A DNA stretch of 64,000 bases from contig JAVDOI010000011.1 in the NCBI GenBank assembly GCA_032191485.1, positions 15,792,617 to 15,856,616 on the forward strand. Reading direction: 5' to 3'. How positions within the stretch are numbered: the stretch's first letter is position 1; every line of letters starts with the position of its first letter. The DNA comes from Leptoclinus maculatus (lineage: Eukaryota; Chordata; Actinopteri; Perciformes; Stichaeidae). Made by a program: the position numbers and the translations under genes. Under the pieces are notes generated by a model, which was not told the DNA's origin, did not search any database, and worked only from the letters and a program-made list of their open reading frames with translations. Shown here one piece after another: positions 45,278 through 57,790 of the stretch.

Positions 45278-45350
<73 letters not shown>

Positions 45351-45682
45351 CACGCATCATCCAAAACCCAAGATGTTTTCCTTCGTGATGAAAAAAATCT
45401 TAACTGTGAAGGGACTTTTAGCACTTGGCCAAATGGCAGCTTATTAGTAAGCCTCTTAAAATAGGGGCCGTCCTCTCCACCGTGCCAGGAAATAATACAG
45501 TAGTTTCATGCTTTAACCTTGTGTTAAAGCCTAAGCGCAACCAGATCCCCTAACTGTATGGTTGGTAGAGATGGTACTTTGTTTAGTGCTGGAGCCCATG
45601 GTGGTTGGGGGGGGGGGGGCCTGCAGATCCATGCCTCTATCTGCTCATCTCCTCCAGTCTTATGAGCTGATAAGGACATGCC
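44110..45682. other. Spacer with vma21 3' UTR, (TG)n and poly-G
   Basis: No coding exon seen. A minus-strand AATAAA (plus-strand TTTATT at 44901-44906) may end the vma21 transcript. There is a long TG run at about 45278-45348 and a 13-14-base G run at about 45606-45619. Confidence 0.6.
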
Positions 45683-47803
45683 TTAATCGTCTTTGCCCTT
45701 CCCTTTAGGTGTGCCTTCATTCCAGGCCACGTAAACAAACAAAGCCAAAACCACATGCACAGCGAGCACTGCAACGATGGCTGCATAGAAGTAGCTGTCA
45801 GAGCTCGACATCTTCATTGAACCTGGGAAAAGGAGTGGGAGAACAGTTAACAGTGATGAAAAGCAGCTGCATTACAGTGCCAAACGTGTCTATATACAAA
45901 ATGAACTTCAATTTAAAACTTGATTTTATGGCCATTAGAATAATAAGAGTTGGAGCAATATGATTATTTTGAGATGAGAAAAAGATCTTTACTGTTAGAG
46001 AGTTTTCTATATCGTTTATGGTGTGCTACCTTAACCTTTAATATCTCCAGTTTTATAAGGTCATTGTGGGCAATATTATAAACCAATGAGTATGCTGTCA
46101 GACTTGGATTTATGGATTTTGGCATGTCAGTAAATAGAATACCTATGATTTTTCTCAACCAAATGTCAGGAAAATGTACTGTAACACCAAACACTGGTGG
46201 ACTCGGGGGTAAACCGCTCCTCTTGGTGCCCCCGTGTTTGAAAAACAACGCTGCACCAGTGTCCAGTGTTCACTTCACACTTCTCTTGATGCGTGCATGT
46301 GTGTGTGTGCGTTTGTGTTCCGAAATGCACTTTAAAATGAGCCCTTTTTTCTTGATTTTCCTCAGATGTTTTGTTAAGATACAGTGTTACTTGCAGCTAC
46401 CTGGAATGATGTCCGTTGCTTTGTTGGGTATTCTGTGTCAATATGGTTCAAGTATTCTCATACATGTCTAATATCTTTCTAACACATTTCTCTTGTGTTG
46501 TTCGTTCACATAAACGATTCTGCGTTCACACAACGAGCGACACAGCAACAGGCTACAAGTCATTTTCAGTGGAAGCCAGTGACATGAAGCTACCAACTGA
46601 CGCTCCACACTTGTCGCTGTGTGACGGGCGTATAATGCACTACACGTCAAAGTTGAGCTGCAACGTCAAGCAAGCATACGCGTTTGTTTCACTTTGTTAC
46701 GTTCCAATTTAAAAAAATGACACGACTAGCCAACAGTGCAGCTGGCCACGGTTGGCCGGGGTCACCGCTGGTATATTGTCTGTTTTGTAAGGGGTTCTTG
46801 GCTGAAAAACAATTGAGAACCTCTGCCTCTGCTCTAGAAAACGCGATGACGTGTCCTCTAAGGTGATTGAGAAGATGTGCTCAAAAACTTTCTGTGCTCT
46901 GGTGCCTGCAGCTCGTACCCTTTCATTTTATCGCCCATGCCCCTCTGAGAGTCGTTCACTGTCACTTATCAATAACAATATCAATATTAGAACAACTAAA
47001 CAAAGTTATCAATGAAATGAAAGCCCCTATTCAGACGATGAAGTTCTGCGTATGATTGTCTTGATTTGTTATTGTTCTGATGACAGTTTGCATCAACAAT
47101 GCAGGGACGAATAATACAAACCATCTCTTTGCCTTACTGTTACTATTGGAGCCAATAAAGTCTCTATACTATTGGCCGATATTCGTATTTTAGGGCATTT
47201 TATGCCATATATGATATGACAAGAAACGAGAGAGAAATATCGTTCCATCTAAACTAGTGGAGCAAAATAAAGGTTTGAGGGCTGACATTGCCCTGCTGAC
47301 ACAAACTAACTAGTGTTGCAGACCTTACCCTCAAAGAGATACGCCTTTGTAGCAAAGTAGAGCCCAATGGGCAGCGTCACCATCAGGAACGTGAAGAACA
47401 ACAGTGTCTTGAGGGCTGACACCAGGGAGCTTTCATTTCTGCAGGAGTACAAGATCTGTCAGTCAGCGCAGAGAAAACCAGATAGTGACAGTACTGTTAA
47501 GAAGCTACGGGTTATGTGCTAAACACTGATGTGAGCATGTCCCTTGGTGGTGATTAATGCATATGTTCAAGGATTACACCACATGGAATACAAGTCTTTT
47601 GTAAACGTTGGCACATGCTCAACATCAAGCAGCACAGGGGGGACGGGTGGTTTTTAAAACAGGCGTCACTCCACGGAAGCTAAGCTAGGAAGCTAGGTTA
47701 GCTAGGTTAGCTAGCTGTTGATTTAGAGTAGATTACTGTTTTCTCACCCCCGGGAATAAGCCGGCGGTCCGGTGTCCGAAGCTGCTCCGACAGATCCGTC
47801 CAT
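45683..47803 (-). CDS. vma21: V-ATPase assembly factor VMA21
   Basis: VMA21 is a small two-pass ER membrane protein that escorts assembly of the V0 sector of the vacuolar proton pump. Three minus-strand exons join in phase: 47748-47803 (MDGSVGAASDTGPPAYSRG), 47329-47438 (NESSLVSALKTLLFF, then the first membrane helix TFLMVTLPIGLYFATKAYLF) and 45683-45822 (SSSDSYFYAAIVAVLAVHVV, the second helix, then FVYVAWNEGTPKGKGKDD). The total is 101 residues, the normal family size. The lysine-rich end KGKGKDD fits an ER-retrieval-like tail, although vertebrate forms vary. Human VMA21 and GPR50 are near each other in Xq28, which supports the identity of the receptor exon at 56 kb. Confidence 0.96.
46490..46690. 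repeat. Possible dispersed repeat in vma21 intron 2
   Basis: The motif series GCGACACAGCAACAGGCTACAAG, split here as AGCGACACAGCAACAGG then CTACAAGTCATTTTCA, with GTGGAAGCCAGTGACATG and GTCGCTGTGTGACGG resembles a widespread fish DNA-transposon-derived repeat. No terminal repeats were defined, so this is tentative. Confidence 0.3.
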
Positions 47804-49080
47804 TGCTGGGCTGATCGGAGACGAGATTAAGATGAAAAACGGGAAATATAATCGGTTATTGTTAGCGTTTTCCCCGTTTGTGTTGTGTTGTCACACTAGC
47901 TCAAATCCCTTCTTCCGCATAGGATCACGGGATTGTCACATGACCACGTTTGACGTCAGTTTGTCTCGCGCGACCAGACTTTAGTGGCAATAGTCGAACC
48001 CATATATTTAGCCTGGTTCATGTCCTGCAGAAATAAAGGATATTTTGGGATAAAAATGTATTTCTTCAAAATATGGAACTAACTGTCAACTTTCAAGCAA
48101 TATGTACTTCCTCTGTTTTTGTAGTTTCCTGTGAGGGCTGCAATTTGAAATGTGATATCCAGTGGTAAAGTGATCCTTTACTTCTAGGCCGAGGAGGAGT
48201 AATAGGCCTCAACAAAGTAAAAAAAGACTCCATTACAAGTAACGGTCCAGCATTAGGCTACACATTATTATCAGAATTTCCCCTTGAAAAGTTATATTGT
48301 TGTTGCCCATATAGCTATGTTGGATTATTATTAATCCTGCACACATTTCTAATAACAAAAACAATCAGATATTTAAGATTTTAATAACTTTTGTCTTTTG
48401 TTTTATCTGCAAAGTAACTAGCTTACAACACGTAATACAATATTAAATGCTACTTAAGTACAGTAGACATACAAGAGTAAATGTACTTAACATTTACTAA
48501 AGTAACTTTTAATAAATTAAATGGATTAGATTCTTATGAAACTGTAGCCTATTACAACCTGGGGAACTACATTTACAAGATCAAGCATGAATGTATTTCA
48601 TGTATTTCAAAAAGCCCAAAAAATGTTTACGTTTTTAGAATTTATTTTTCCTTTCTTTTTTTACCTCTTTCATGTTTGTTTCAGTTTATTTGTTTTGTAA
48701 CTTCATACATTTTGATAAATGAAGGTTTAAAGTAAAATACACCTGTGTGGGTGGGTGTAGGGCATCCGTTGCCCTGCACATTTTATAGAGATTTAGGTTG
48801 ATTACATTTCAATATACCTGTGTACAAACCTATTTATTCATTTATTTTACACTACATTAGGCTTACATGCATTGAGCAGACTCTAAATCAGGATCATACA
48901 GGGTCTTCTTTGCCTTTGGGGGATGAGAAAAAATACAATTTGAATCATCGAGCCTGTTTAGACAGAATAAGTGCTTTATGTTGTAAGTGTATGTTATCTA
49001 TTGTGAGGGGTTAAAATAGCCACAAACACAAGCTTGTCCTGTTCAGGAATTACAATAAATTTTGATTCAAGATAGGTGGT
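47804..49080. other. vma21 upstream spacer
   Basis: The vma21 5' flank is next to the start codon. The rest is AT-rich, and no gene, RNA or clear transposon is recognised. Confidence 0.4.
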
Positions 49081-49084
49081 GTAC

Positions 49085-49460
49085 TTTCTAATGTGTGCAG
49101 CAAGATGTTGGAGATGTTCTTCCAGTCTGTTGTGGCCAGTGCACTTTACTTCGCCGTAGTCTGCTGGGGGAGCAGCATTGGAGCCGGAGACACCAACAGA
49201 CTTAACAAACTGGTTAAGAAGGCCGGCTCCATCATTGGCTGCAAACTGGACAATGGAAAAGGTGATGGAGAGGAGGACACTGAAGAAACTATTATCCATA
49301 TTGGATAACCCGGACCACCATCTCCACCACCTACTGCAGGGACAGCCGAGCACTTTCTCCAACAGACTCATCCTCCGCTGTCACAAGGACAGATACAGGA
49401 GATCTTTCCTGCCCACTGCAATACGAATGTACAATAAATCACCTCTGGCCAAATAATTCA
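49085..49460 (+). mobile_element. LINE relic (L2-like reverse transcriptase 3' end)
   Basis: Two overlapping plus-strand frames together give the end of a LINE reverse transcriptase: ALYFAVVCWGSSI, NRLNKLVKKAGSIIG, then ILDNPDHHLHHLL and HKDRYRRSFLPTAIRMYN. A frameshift lies between the two parts. It is a 5'-truncated dead copy, similar in type to the relic at 14.4-15.1 kb but in the opposite orientation. Confidence 0.8.
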
Positions 49461-51340
49461 CAAGACTATAACTGCGTTACACTGATGGTTGTTTGTTTGT
49501 TTGTTGTTGGTTGAAAATTGTTTAATTTGTTCCCATTCCCATAACCAGGCTCCAAAATAACAGCAAAGAAAGGATGGATGTAAACTTGCAAGTTCGTCAT
49601 TCAACAATCATTTATGGAAGTCTTGTGTAATGTGCTTGTGCACCCTACATTCCTGAATAATTCAACACTGTAGAACACTTCTTGTTTAATCGCAGATGTA
49701 ACAGAGAACCATTTAGTCCATTTCGTGCCAACTGTATACATTTAGTGTCGTGCTCTGCCTGTGTTTCTGGTTGAAGTCTCGCTGCCGTGGTGTCGAGGAG
49801 TGGCACTTTCTGCTCTAGTTGGCTTTGTTCTCACCGGTCCCATGCTCAGCAGGTTCCCCAAAACACATTTCATTTGAAAAGACTCTCACTGCTGATGTGT
49901 GTTAAAAATGATCATGTCACTTTCTGTGGAAATTTCACTCCCAATTTGTTACCCAACAAAGAGCACACGATGACATAAAAAATGCCTCATTGAATAGTAT
50001 TCTCTAATCTGTTGCTGGATGAACAACTGAGTGCAGTTTTAAAAATACAAATTCTGCCCTTTTCTGTTTCGTTAGACAGCGAACACGAGAGTACTGTATG
50101 CAGACATCATGAGCACAGATGTTAAGACCTCTGTTCATATCAATATCACAATAAAGGCACGGTTTATATAGAGTATTAGGACTGCTGATAATATTCTTAG
50201 GAACCTAAAACATAATTGTACTTCAAAATACAATATATTTAGATCAGGGAATTCTAAATTAATGTAATTAGATGTCAATTTTAATGGACTGCAAGTGCAT
50301 TTTTACAATGTTTTACAAATCATATCAATTGATATTTTATAAGTGTGACAATATTTATTGATAGATCAGATCAACAATATATATACACAATGTCCTTCAC
50401 AAAACAAACACCTTTTTGTATAGAAGCCAAGGCACATTATAAAGTATGTTTCGTGATTGTACAGACACATATCTTAATTTAATAATTGATAAATAATCAT
50501 TAAAGCTGCATGGCAATAATTCTAAAATAAACAGTGACCTTTTTTCATAAACAGGTCATCCCTAATTATTCCAGATCAAAGTTACATCCTCCCAATACAC
50601 TGGACTTTTATTTTCTCTGGAAACAAATGCAAAAACCCCAAAAAATAATTAAATGGTGTATTGCTGTGCGCTTTGGGAATAAACCATGAACCACAGGAGA
50701 CATGTTCACCCCGTTATGGTGAGATTATGAAATTTAATAAAACTGCATCTAAAATTAAAGCTTGACAAAAGTTGCATTCTCAGTGGAATAACAATGTCTA
50801 TATTTGGCCAAGGGGTATTTATTGCAATTTCAATACAGTACTAAATTATCCTTCCTCAAGGAGATTGACCTCTGACCTTCCAGAAGTATTTCCCATGGCT
50901 CTCTCTGTTTCATCCCATGTGTCACCAGTGCTCTATGTCAAACACGAGGCCCCCCACACACCACACCACACCTGTTGTTTTGACCAAGCGACAGTGTCAA
51001 AGTGTTGTAACTAAAATGGAAAATAAGTTTCCATTCCAAATGAGAGTACAAATAGAAAACACTTTAAAAATAGTTCTGTGCTATTCTTAGCTTTGTCATT
51101 CGCTTTTACAACTGCTGCTAAAGGTGAGAGGATTGTTATTACCAAGTAATCATGTATTTGTTTAAGTACTGTACTTTATTATACTATATGTACAATTTTG
51201 AGGTACTGGAGTAATTCCATTTTATGCACTTGACTTGAGGCAAATATTGCAAAATGTACCATTTGTCTATTGCATATATTTAATAGTTAGAGTTACTACT
51301 TGCTTTTCAAATATATTAAGAAATGTTTGATGAGCTACGA
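49461..51340. other. AT-rich spacer
   Basis: No exon, RNA gene or well-defined transposon recognised. Open frames are short and lack known motifs. Confidence 0.5.
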
Positions 51341-51349
51341 AAAAGACAC

Positions 51350-51770
51350 TGTCAAGTGAAAAGTTCAACATTTTGAGAAACATGCGTATTCACTTTATTG
51401 CTGAGAACTAGATAAGAAGATTGTTAACAATCTCTTGTGTGTATGCTAAACATGGCTAACTTAGCTTAGCAAAAAGACAGGGGGGAAACAGCTAGCCTGG
51501 TTTCTGCAAACATCACAAAATCTACCAACCAGCACCTCTTAAACTCAATAATGAACACATTGAATCTTGTTTGTTGTTCTGCGTTATGGAGGCTTATCCA
51601 GACTATTTCTCAGTGAAGACCAGTTGCAACTTTAACCCTCTGTAAAATGTCAATTTGTCATTTTCACACTTCTGTTTTGGGATTAAACAAACAAGATACA
51701 AGATATAAATACGCTTTAGAGGTACTGGTGGACTTTGTCTCTTTTGGACAGAGCCAAGCTAAATAATGTA
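51350..51770. repeat. Dispersed TAGC-rich fish repeat, copy 2 (reverse)
   Basis: The sequence AACATTTTGAGAAACATG...CTTAGCTTAGC...GGGGGGAAACAGCTAGCC corresponds to the reverse complement of the copies at 8870-9330 and 53040-53400. Confidence 0.7.
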
Positions 51771-53035
51771 ATATTTAATAAAATTATTCAGGTGACATTT
51801 TTCAGTGGATGGAGTACTTTTGTTTTTGGCACTGTATATAGCTGAAAATATTGTCTTTTTCTAAAGCAGGACTCTTACTTATTCTTACTTACTCGTAATT
51901 AAGTATCTTTTGTGTTCATACTTTTACTTATAAGGTCTCAGTAATTATTCCCCCACTGGTATCATGGCAAACTAGAGGTCACTGTCAACAAACAAGGAAC
52001 ATTTAGTCAAGTATATCTATAATCTATAAATCTATAATACCCATAAATCAAAGAAATCTGATATAATAATCACCATCATTCACATTTCCTGCTGTCATTG
52101 GCTTCCTTGGACCCATGCCACCTAAAACCTCCTGGTAGTATTGTGACCTACAGCCCATTGGGACATGTAGGAACGCATCATATGCATGAGAACACAGGCA
52201 GTGCTAAACCCGATGCACAAATCCATTAGGAGACTTGCTATTGGGGCAGCAGGCTCACTGTGAGACCCCACTATGTAAAATGCAATGATGTGCAAGAGCT
52301 GTAGAAATTCCTCTGTGCAAAGAGGAGCTGCGTCTGGCCTCATCTAGCGAGGCGAAAAACCATCATGGCATGCTATCATTGGGCCATGCGATGCCTCACT
52401 CTTCATGCATTGTGTGTTGTGGAAATAATCCTTATCTCACATACCACTAAGAAGGACGATACATTATTTCTGCCATCATGTGAATGCTGCAAGGAGCACT
52501 GCACATCTCTAGTTAACAAAAAAATAACATGACTTGTATCTGACATCTGACAACATGATATAATTTGTGATTCCGACACATGTCTAAATGACAGTAAGGA
52601 TTTATATGTGGCTTGGCTGTAGAAAACTTACCTGAGACTCAGGGTATCAACCAAAGCAAATGGAGCTGACGTTACAGAGAAACCAGGGAGACAGTGTCAC
52701 ATACGTATGTGAAATTCATGTCACAGCGTGAATAGATAGCTCTGTCCTTGAACATACCAAAAAAAAAGTCTCCACAAGCCATTGCCCTTCATATTAAATC
52801 ACAGGCAAAATGACAGACAGTGTGGGTGGATAGACTAGTCATCTCAACTATTCATCCTGGACTCTGGTTTGTATTTTAGATGTATCCACTGAGCAATATG
52901 TTGAGTGTAAACATGCCAACTATTAATTTACAGAGACACATATATCTTAATCATAAGGTATCCAACATTACTAGAATTAGTAGGAAATCAAATGTATTTG
53001 CTAAACAAAGTCTGCCTTATATTTTGTGGTTCAAA
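51771..53035. other. AT-rich spacer
   Basis: No gene recognised. A 73-codon minus-strand frame at 52122-52343 has no family resemblance or splice context and is not called. Confidence 0.45.
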
Positions 53036-53039
53036 CATT

Positions 53040-53400
53040 TTTCTTTATAATGTCAAAATGGATATTTTGAGTAGCATGAAAAAATCCTTTCTGCACTTCA
53101 ATGCGTAATAATTTACACTAGATACAAAAGCCGAAGTGTAAAAATGGCAAGTTGTGGTTTTATCCAGGGTTATATGTCAGACTATTTCCGGGACTTGATC
53201 TTGGTTTTTACTACATGTTAGTTTTTGTACAGATTGAACAAAGCTCTGTCCCTCTGCTTCCAGTCTTTACGCTAAACTTAGCTCACTGTCTCCTGGCTGT
53301 ATCTTCATAATTAGTGGACAAATACGGGTATTGATCCTCTCATCTTACTCTCGGCCAGGTACCAAAAGAGCATATTTCCCAAAATGTCAAACAATTCCTT
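53040..53400. repeat. Dispersed TAGC-rich fish repeat, copy 3
   Basis: Shares with 8870-9330 the order GTTTTTGTACAGATTGAACA, CCAGTCTTTACGCTAAAC, CTGGCTGTATCTTCATA and GATCCTCTCAT, in the same orientation. Confidence 0.7.
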
Positions 53401-53435
53401 GGGAGATAACAGGATAAATAAATACAGGTAAAACG

Positions 53436-54621
53436 CAGTGGCGGGCCGTGGATTTTATACCTGGGCCTTCAGTGCTGTCCTACTACAGTTGAATTACCTC
53501 CTAATAACCTCATTATGACACATCAATCCAGCAAACCTGCAGCGGATCCACGAATTCCACCACACAAGAGCACGAGCCATTCAAATAGTATTCATAAAAG
53601 CGACACGATAGACAAACGAACAGTAGTAACGTTACTATGTAAACAAACACACGCAGTTTGTCACTTACCGAAACTTAAAGAGTTTAATCCCAGTACATCG
53701 TTTCAGTTCCAGTAAGAAGTCCTTCTCGATTCATGGGCGCCAGTGATGACAGTCGAGCCTCGTCAGTTGTATTTCGCCGGTCTGCTGCGGCAGGTTCACA
53801 GCGGGGCCGGGTTCCCTCCTCCGCCGGAGTACCGGCCGGCGCAGACCACACGTCGGGCCGCGGTTGTGGAGCTGTTTCCCTGCGAACGTGTTCGTTGAGT
53901 TGTAGATCCACTCGAGTCTCTCCAAAAGTTTTCAAAAGCACCATAGCTTTTACCGTTATCAGTAACTCCGCCACTAAATCCGTTTCTCCTCCTTCAGAAA
54001 AACAAAGCTAAGTAAAACATAAATAAACTACACCAAGCAAAACCCTACAAATGTTATAATTTCTTCCATATCCTTCCACTTGAACTCTGACTGCTACAAG
54101 CTAAGTTCTGCTAGCAAGCATAAGTTTCACTTTAGTCACGTGCTCGCCCACTGACCAATCACAGCACACCCTGCACTTCGCGGCAGAGCAGCACCTGGAC
54201 ATGTAATGATGACGTAGCTGTAGGCCGGCTAGTATGGGGGTAGCGGCTGCTGACACTCAAAGAATACGCCCAACATGTCAAACTAAAGATCTGATTGGTT
54301 GAACACTATGACAATCAACAATATCGTCCCCATTCACTTAAACGGCACATGGAAGCACTTTTGAGGCTGCAGGCCTGGGGCCTCTCTTCTACTGAGAGAC
54401 ACAGAGGTGAAATCTGATTGGATAAAAGCTCTACTTAAAACAAGCTGCACTGGAAGCAGAGCAACTGAGGAAGACAGTAGCTGTGCAATGAGAAAATAAG
54501 ATAATGGGAAAAATATTTTTATAAATTATAATACATAAAAAAAAAAAATATATATATTTTTTTTTGTGATTCTGTTTAGGCCAGCAGAGAAGGCTTTGCA
54601 GGCCCTGACGGCCCGCCACTG
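53436..54621. mobile_element. hAT-like element with CpG-rich core
   Basis: The termini CAGTGGCGGGCCGT and ACGGCCCGCCACTG are perfect inverted repeats. Flanks GTAAAACG (53428-53435) and TTAAAACG (54622-54629) match in 7 of 8 bases, as expected for a hAT target duplication. The left half (53680-53970) is GC- and CpG-rich and has a 96-codon minus-strand open frame beginning MAELLITVKAMVLLKTFGE. A CCAAT-box-like GACCAATCAC is at about 54150. No transposase is seen, so it is non-autonomous. Confidence 0.85.
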
Positions 54622-54629
54622 TTAAAACG

Positions 54630-56127
54630 AACATTAAAAGGAAAGAATGAAGAGTGGAAGGTGAGAGGAAGAGGAAGAAGGATGGCCCCGCCATTATTCT
54701 GTGACTCGTCGGTGTGGTACAGCCGACTCTGTCATCTTCCCTCGAGCCCCTTTAGCCACTCATCTGTAGCTGACCTTGCACTGGCATGTGGGCTGCTTCT
54801 TTCTTCTACATCAGAGCACTCTCTTGTAAGATTGCAAGTGGGATTGAACAGTTTTGTGCTTTATTGCTGCTCTGCAACTTGATAGCCCCTGATCCATCAA
54901 GGATTGAGATTCTATAACCGTCCACTGAGGGTCAGACATCAGGCAGCCTGTCCAAGCTTATCTGCAGCAAAGCACAGCAGGATGGACAAAATCAGAAAAC
55001 TGATATGAAAGTAAATGTTGTGCTGAACATATTTATGAATCCTTTGAATTAGACATGGTGAATGTGTAATCTCTTTAGTATTCCAGCAGTGCATCATATC
55101 AAGAATGCGTCACATTGGCATCTTGGAGCCTCCCTGTGAGGTGAACTGCTCACAGTTTGTTTGCTGGGTTGGAGTTATGCTGGGAGGCTGTCAGAGCTCA
55201 TCTCAGCTAGGGTGACATGTGCTCAGGCGCACTTGCACTAACACGTAATTACATCTCTGGCTCCTGATGCGCATCATGTCCCCCAGCCATTTCATAAACA
55301 AGGAGGCTGGCTGTACTTATCATCCGTTCATCCCCTCAAAATGTATACAATTTCTAAATCATTCAGGGTCTGAAAGGGGACGCCTGGAGCTTTGATCATT
55401 TTAGTCCGATAAATTGATCCATGTAATAGTTGAGGCAGTTAAAAGACAGTTTTGTTTACCAGAAAAAAATTACTGAAACTGAGAGAGAATTAAACTTTAC
55501 AGGCAACAAGGCACATATGTTTCCATTAACACACAAAGTCCGTTTCAGACATTTCTTCACACTGTTTTTTTATGAGGGCATCATCGCTCAGAAGACAAGC
55601 CTGAGGGTGAACCAGCATCATGGTGAATTAATACAGGCTACATTCCCAGTGAGGAGGAGCCTGAGATATTCAAACGCACTCGGGATGAAATATGGAATGC
55701 GAACTTCACCTTAGCTTTCACAGAAGCTACAGTGTGTCAGATACAGGGGTACTTTGAAGGAAAACAACCAACCGTTAGAATCTTCCACCATTAATGCTGC
55801 ATTTAAGATAACGAATAACAAGCTATCCGGTGTGATGTGACTGAATCTCTGAATGTTTTTTGACAAATACAGACAATTTCTTGCTTGTTAACCAGGTGGT
55901 CTGTCTTTAAATAGAGTGCAGGATCACAAAGAGAACACAATGTACTGGTGATAAAATGTTTTCCTCTTAACATGAGGGAATGGTGTTTCATGGTTGAAAA
56001 GGAAAATGAAATCTTTACAACTAGAAAATCACACAAATCTTATGAAAGGCACTGGATGAAATATGGCACACATCCACAATGAGGCTCCACAGAAACTTAA
56101 TCTAAGTTTCCCAGTAAAACTTCAAGA
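54630..56127. other. Spacer downstream of the melatonin receptor
   Basis: No coding exon recognised. The right part is presumably 3' UTR of the minus-strand receptor transcript. Confidence 0.45.
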
Positions 56128-56987
56128 TTATACATTTATCTCTGCTACATTATTGTTTGTAAAAGCTGGCGTAGGCTTACTCTTCAGTCCCTCTGTGGCA
56201 CACCTTGAGGTCTCCATGAGGAGGAAACGTGGGATGCAAAGAGCAAGAATAATTGTCTTGTATTCTTTGCGGAAGTTTTGGTTTAGCAGGCCATATATGA
56301 CGGCGTTGAGGCAGCTGTTGAAGTACGCCATGAAGTAGCTTGTGACAAAGAGCCACTCAGGTATGTTGGGTGCAACTTTCACTGGGTTTATAGCTACTGC
56401 CAGACCTATGAGGTTCAGTGGAGCCCAGCACACTGCAAACAACACAAACACCATGAACATAGTCAGGAAGTTCCTCACATCACTGGGTTTGGTCTTTTGC
56501 TCCGGTTTAACTCGATGTTTCACTTGAATCACCAGCACCCATATCCTCATGTAGCAGTAGGACACCACCAGCAGCGGGATCAGAAAGTGAATGACCACCA
56601 CTGAGATGGTGTAGTATGAGCTGACCGTCTGGGCGAAGGTGCAGGAGTAGATACGTGGGTCGTACTGCAGCGAGCCAACAAAGAAGTTGGGCACTGTGGC
56701 GAGTGCGGTCAAGAGCCAGGTGAGGCCCACGTAGCAGCAGGTGTTCCTCAGACTGTACAACCGGTCGTAGTGGAGGCTGTGGCAGATGTAGCAGTACCGG
56801 TTAATGGCGATGGCCGTAATGTTGAAGATGGAGCCGATGACGCTCAGGCCCATGATGAAGCCGCTTGCCTGGCAGTGCAGGTCACCCATGGTCCAGTCAT
56901 CATGGAAGATGGCTGTCAGGACCAGAGGGTAGGGGTACAAGGCCACCACCAGGTCTGCTACGGACAAACTCACCACGAAGATGTTGC
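56128..56987 (-). CDS. mtnr1c: Melatonin receptor, exon 2 (probably Mel1c/GPR50 type)
   Basis: A rhodopsin-family GPCR that binds melatonin and couples to Gi. The exon starts after a minus-strand acceptor (TTTCTCCAG) with a phase needing one upstream base, then GNIFVVSLSVADLVVALYPYPLV (TM2), the NRYCYICHS motif in place of DRY, CTFAQTVSSYYT, VFVLFAVCWAPLNLIGLAVA (TM6) and NAVIYGLLNQNFRKEYK (NAxxY instead of NPxxY). These two variants mark melatonin receptors. The tail is short and ends NNNVAEINV, so it lacks the long C-terminal extension of mammalian GPR50. Exon 1 (N-terminus and TM1) lies more than 7 kb upstream, beyond the window or unrecognised. The choice of the 1c subtype rests mainly on the neighbour vma21, because human GPR50 and VMA21 are close together on Xq28. 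Confidence 0.92.
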
Positions 56988-57289
56988 CTGGAGAAACAGA
57001 AGAGGTTTAGATAACAGAACAAAACATGACCTAAACTGGTGAATGATTTAAGCATACAGCAGTCCCTTTTCACTTTCTGCACCGGGTTAAAATAAAGTGG
57101 GTCACTGGAGGTTCGACTGTGTTTACCACCATGAAAGAGCAGTTTCATTGTGCCCTCGGTGGTGATGAGGCATTTACCATGTCCTCTCCACTGCACGGAT
57201 ATGGATCCAGGCAGATTTGTTCTCACAGTAACTGTTTTTAAAACTAACAACATTTTTATTTATTCTACTTCTATAGATGGCAATGGTAG

Positions 57290-57790
57290 TCTGCGGGTCA
57301 GTCAGTCTACCACTTTGGTCCAAACTGAAATAGCCTTAATTTGGTACAGATATGCACGGTGCCCATAGGTTGAATCCCACTGAATTTGGTGATCAGCTTT
57401 TTCTTTGATGAGATTCACGTTTATGGTTTTTAGTGAACTATATCTTGGAGGATTACCATAATTAGACATTCATGTCCCCCTCAGGATGAATTGTAATGAT
57501 TCTGCTGATCAGTTCACTTTTCATCTAATACCATCAGGTCATCATTTTAATATCTCCAATACTTTGGTTTAGGACCAAATACCTGCAAAACTAATGACAT
57601 TACCATCAGCCTCATCTGTACTTTGTGTTTTGCGCTAATTAGCAAATGTTAGCATGCTAACACGCTAAACTAAGATGGTGAAGGTGGTATTTATCAAACC
57701 TGCTTAACATCAGCATGCAACATGTTGACATTATCATTGGGAGCAAGCTAGAGCCTCTAGCATGGCTGTAGAATATAGTCTGGTTTATAA
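57290..57790. repeat. Dispersed fish repeat (TTAGCATGCTAACACGCTAA type)
   Basis: The run contains AAACTAAGATGGTGAAGGTGG, split here as AAACTAAGATGG and TGAAGGTGG, plus CATCAGCATGCAACATG and CTAGCATGGCTGTAG, motifs of a very common interspersed repeat in percomorph fish. It lies in the presumed receptor intron. Termini were not resolved. Confidence 0.65.

Noticed and set aside
52122..52343. 73-codon minus-strand frame
   Set aside because: No family resemblance, no splice signals and no poly(A) context.
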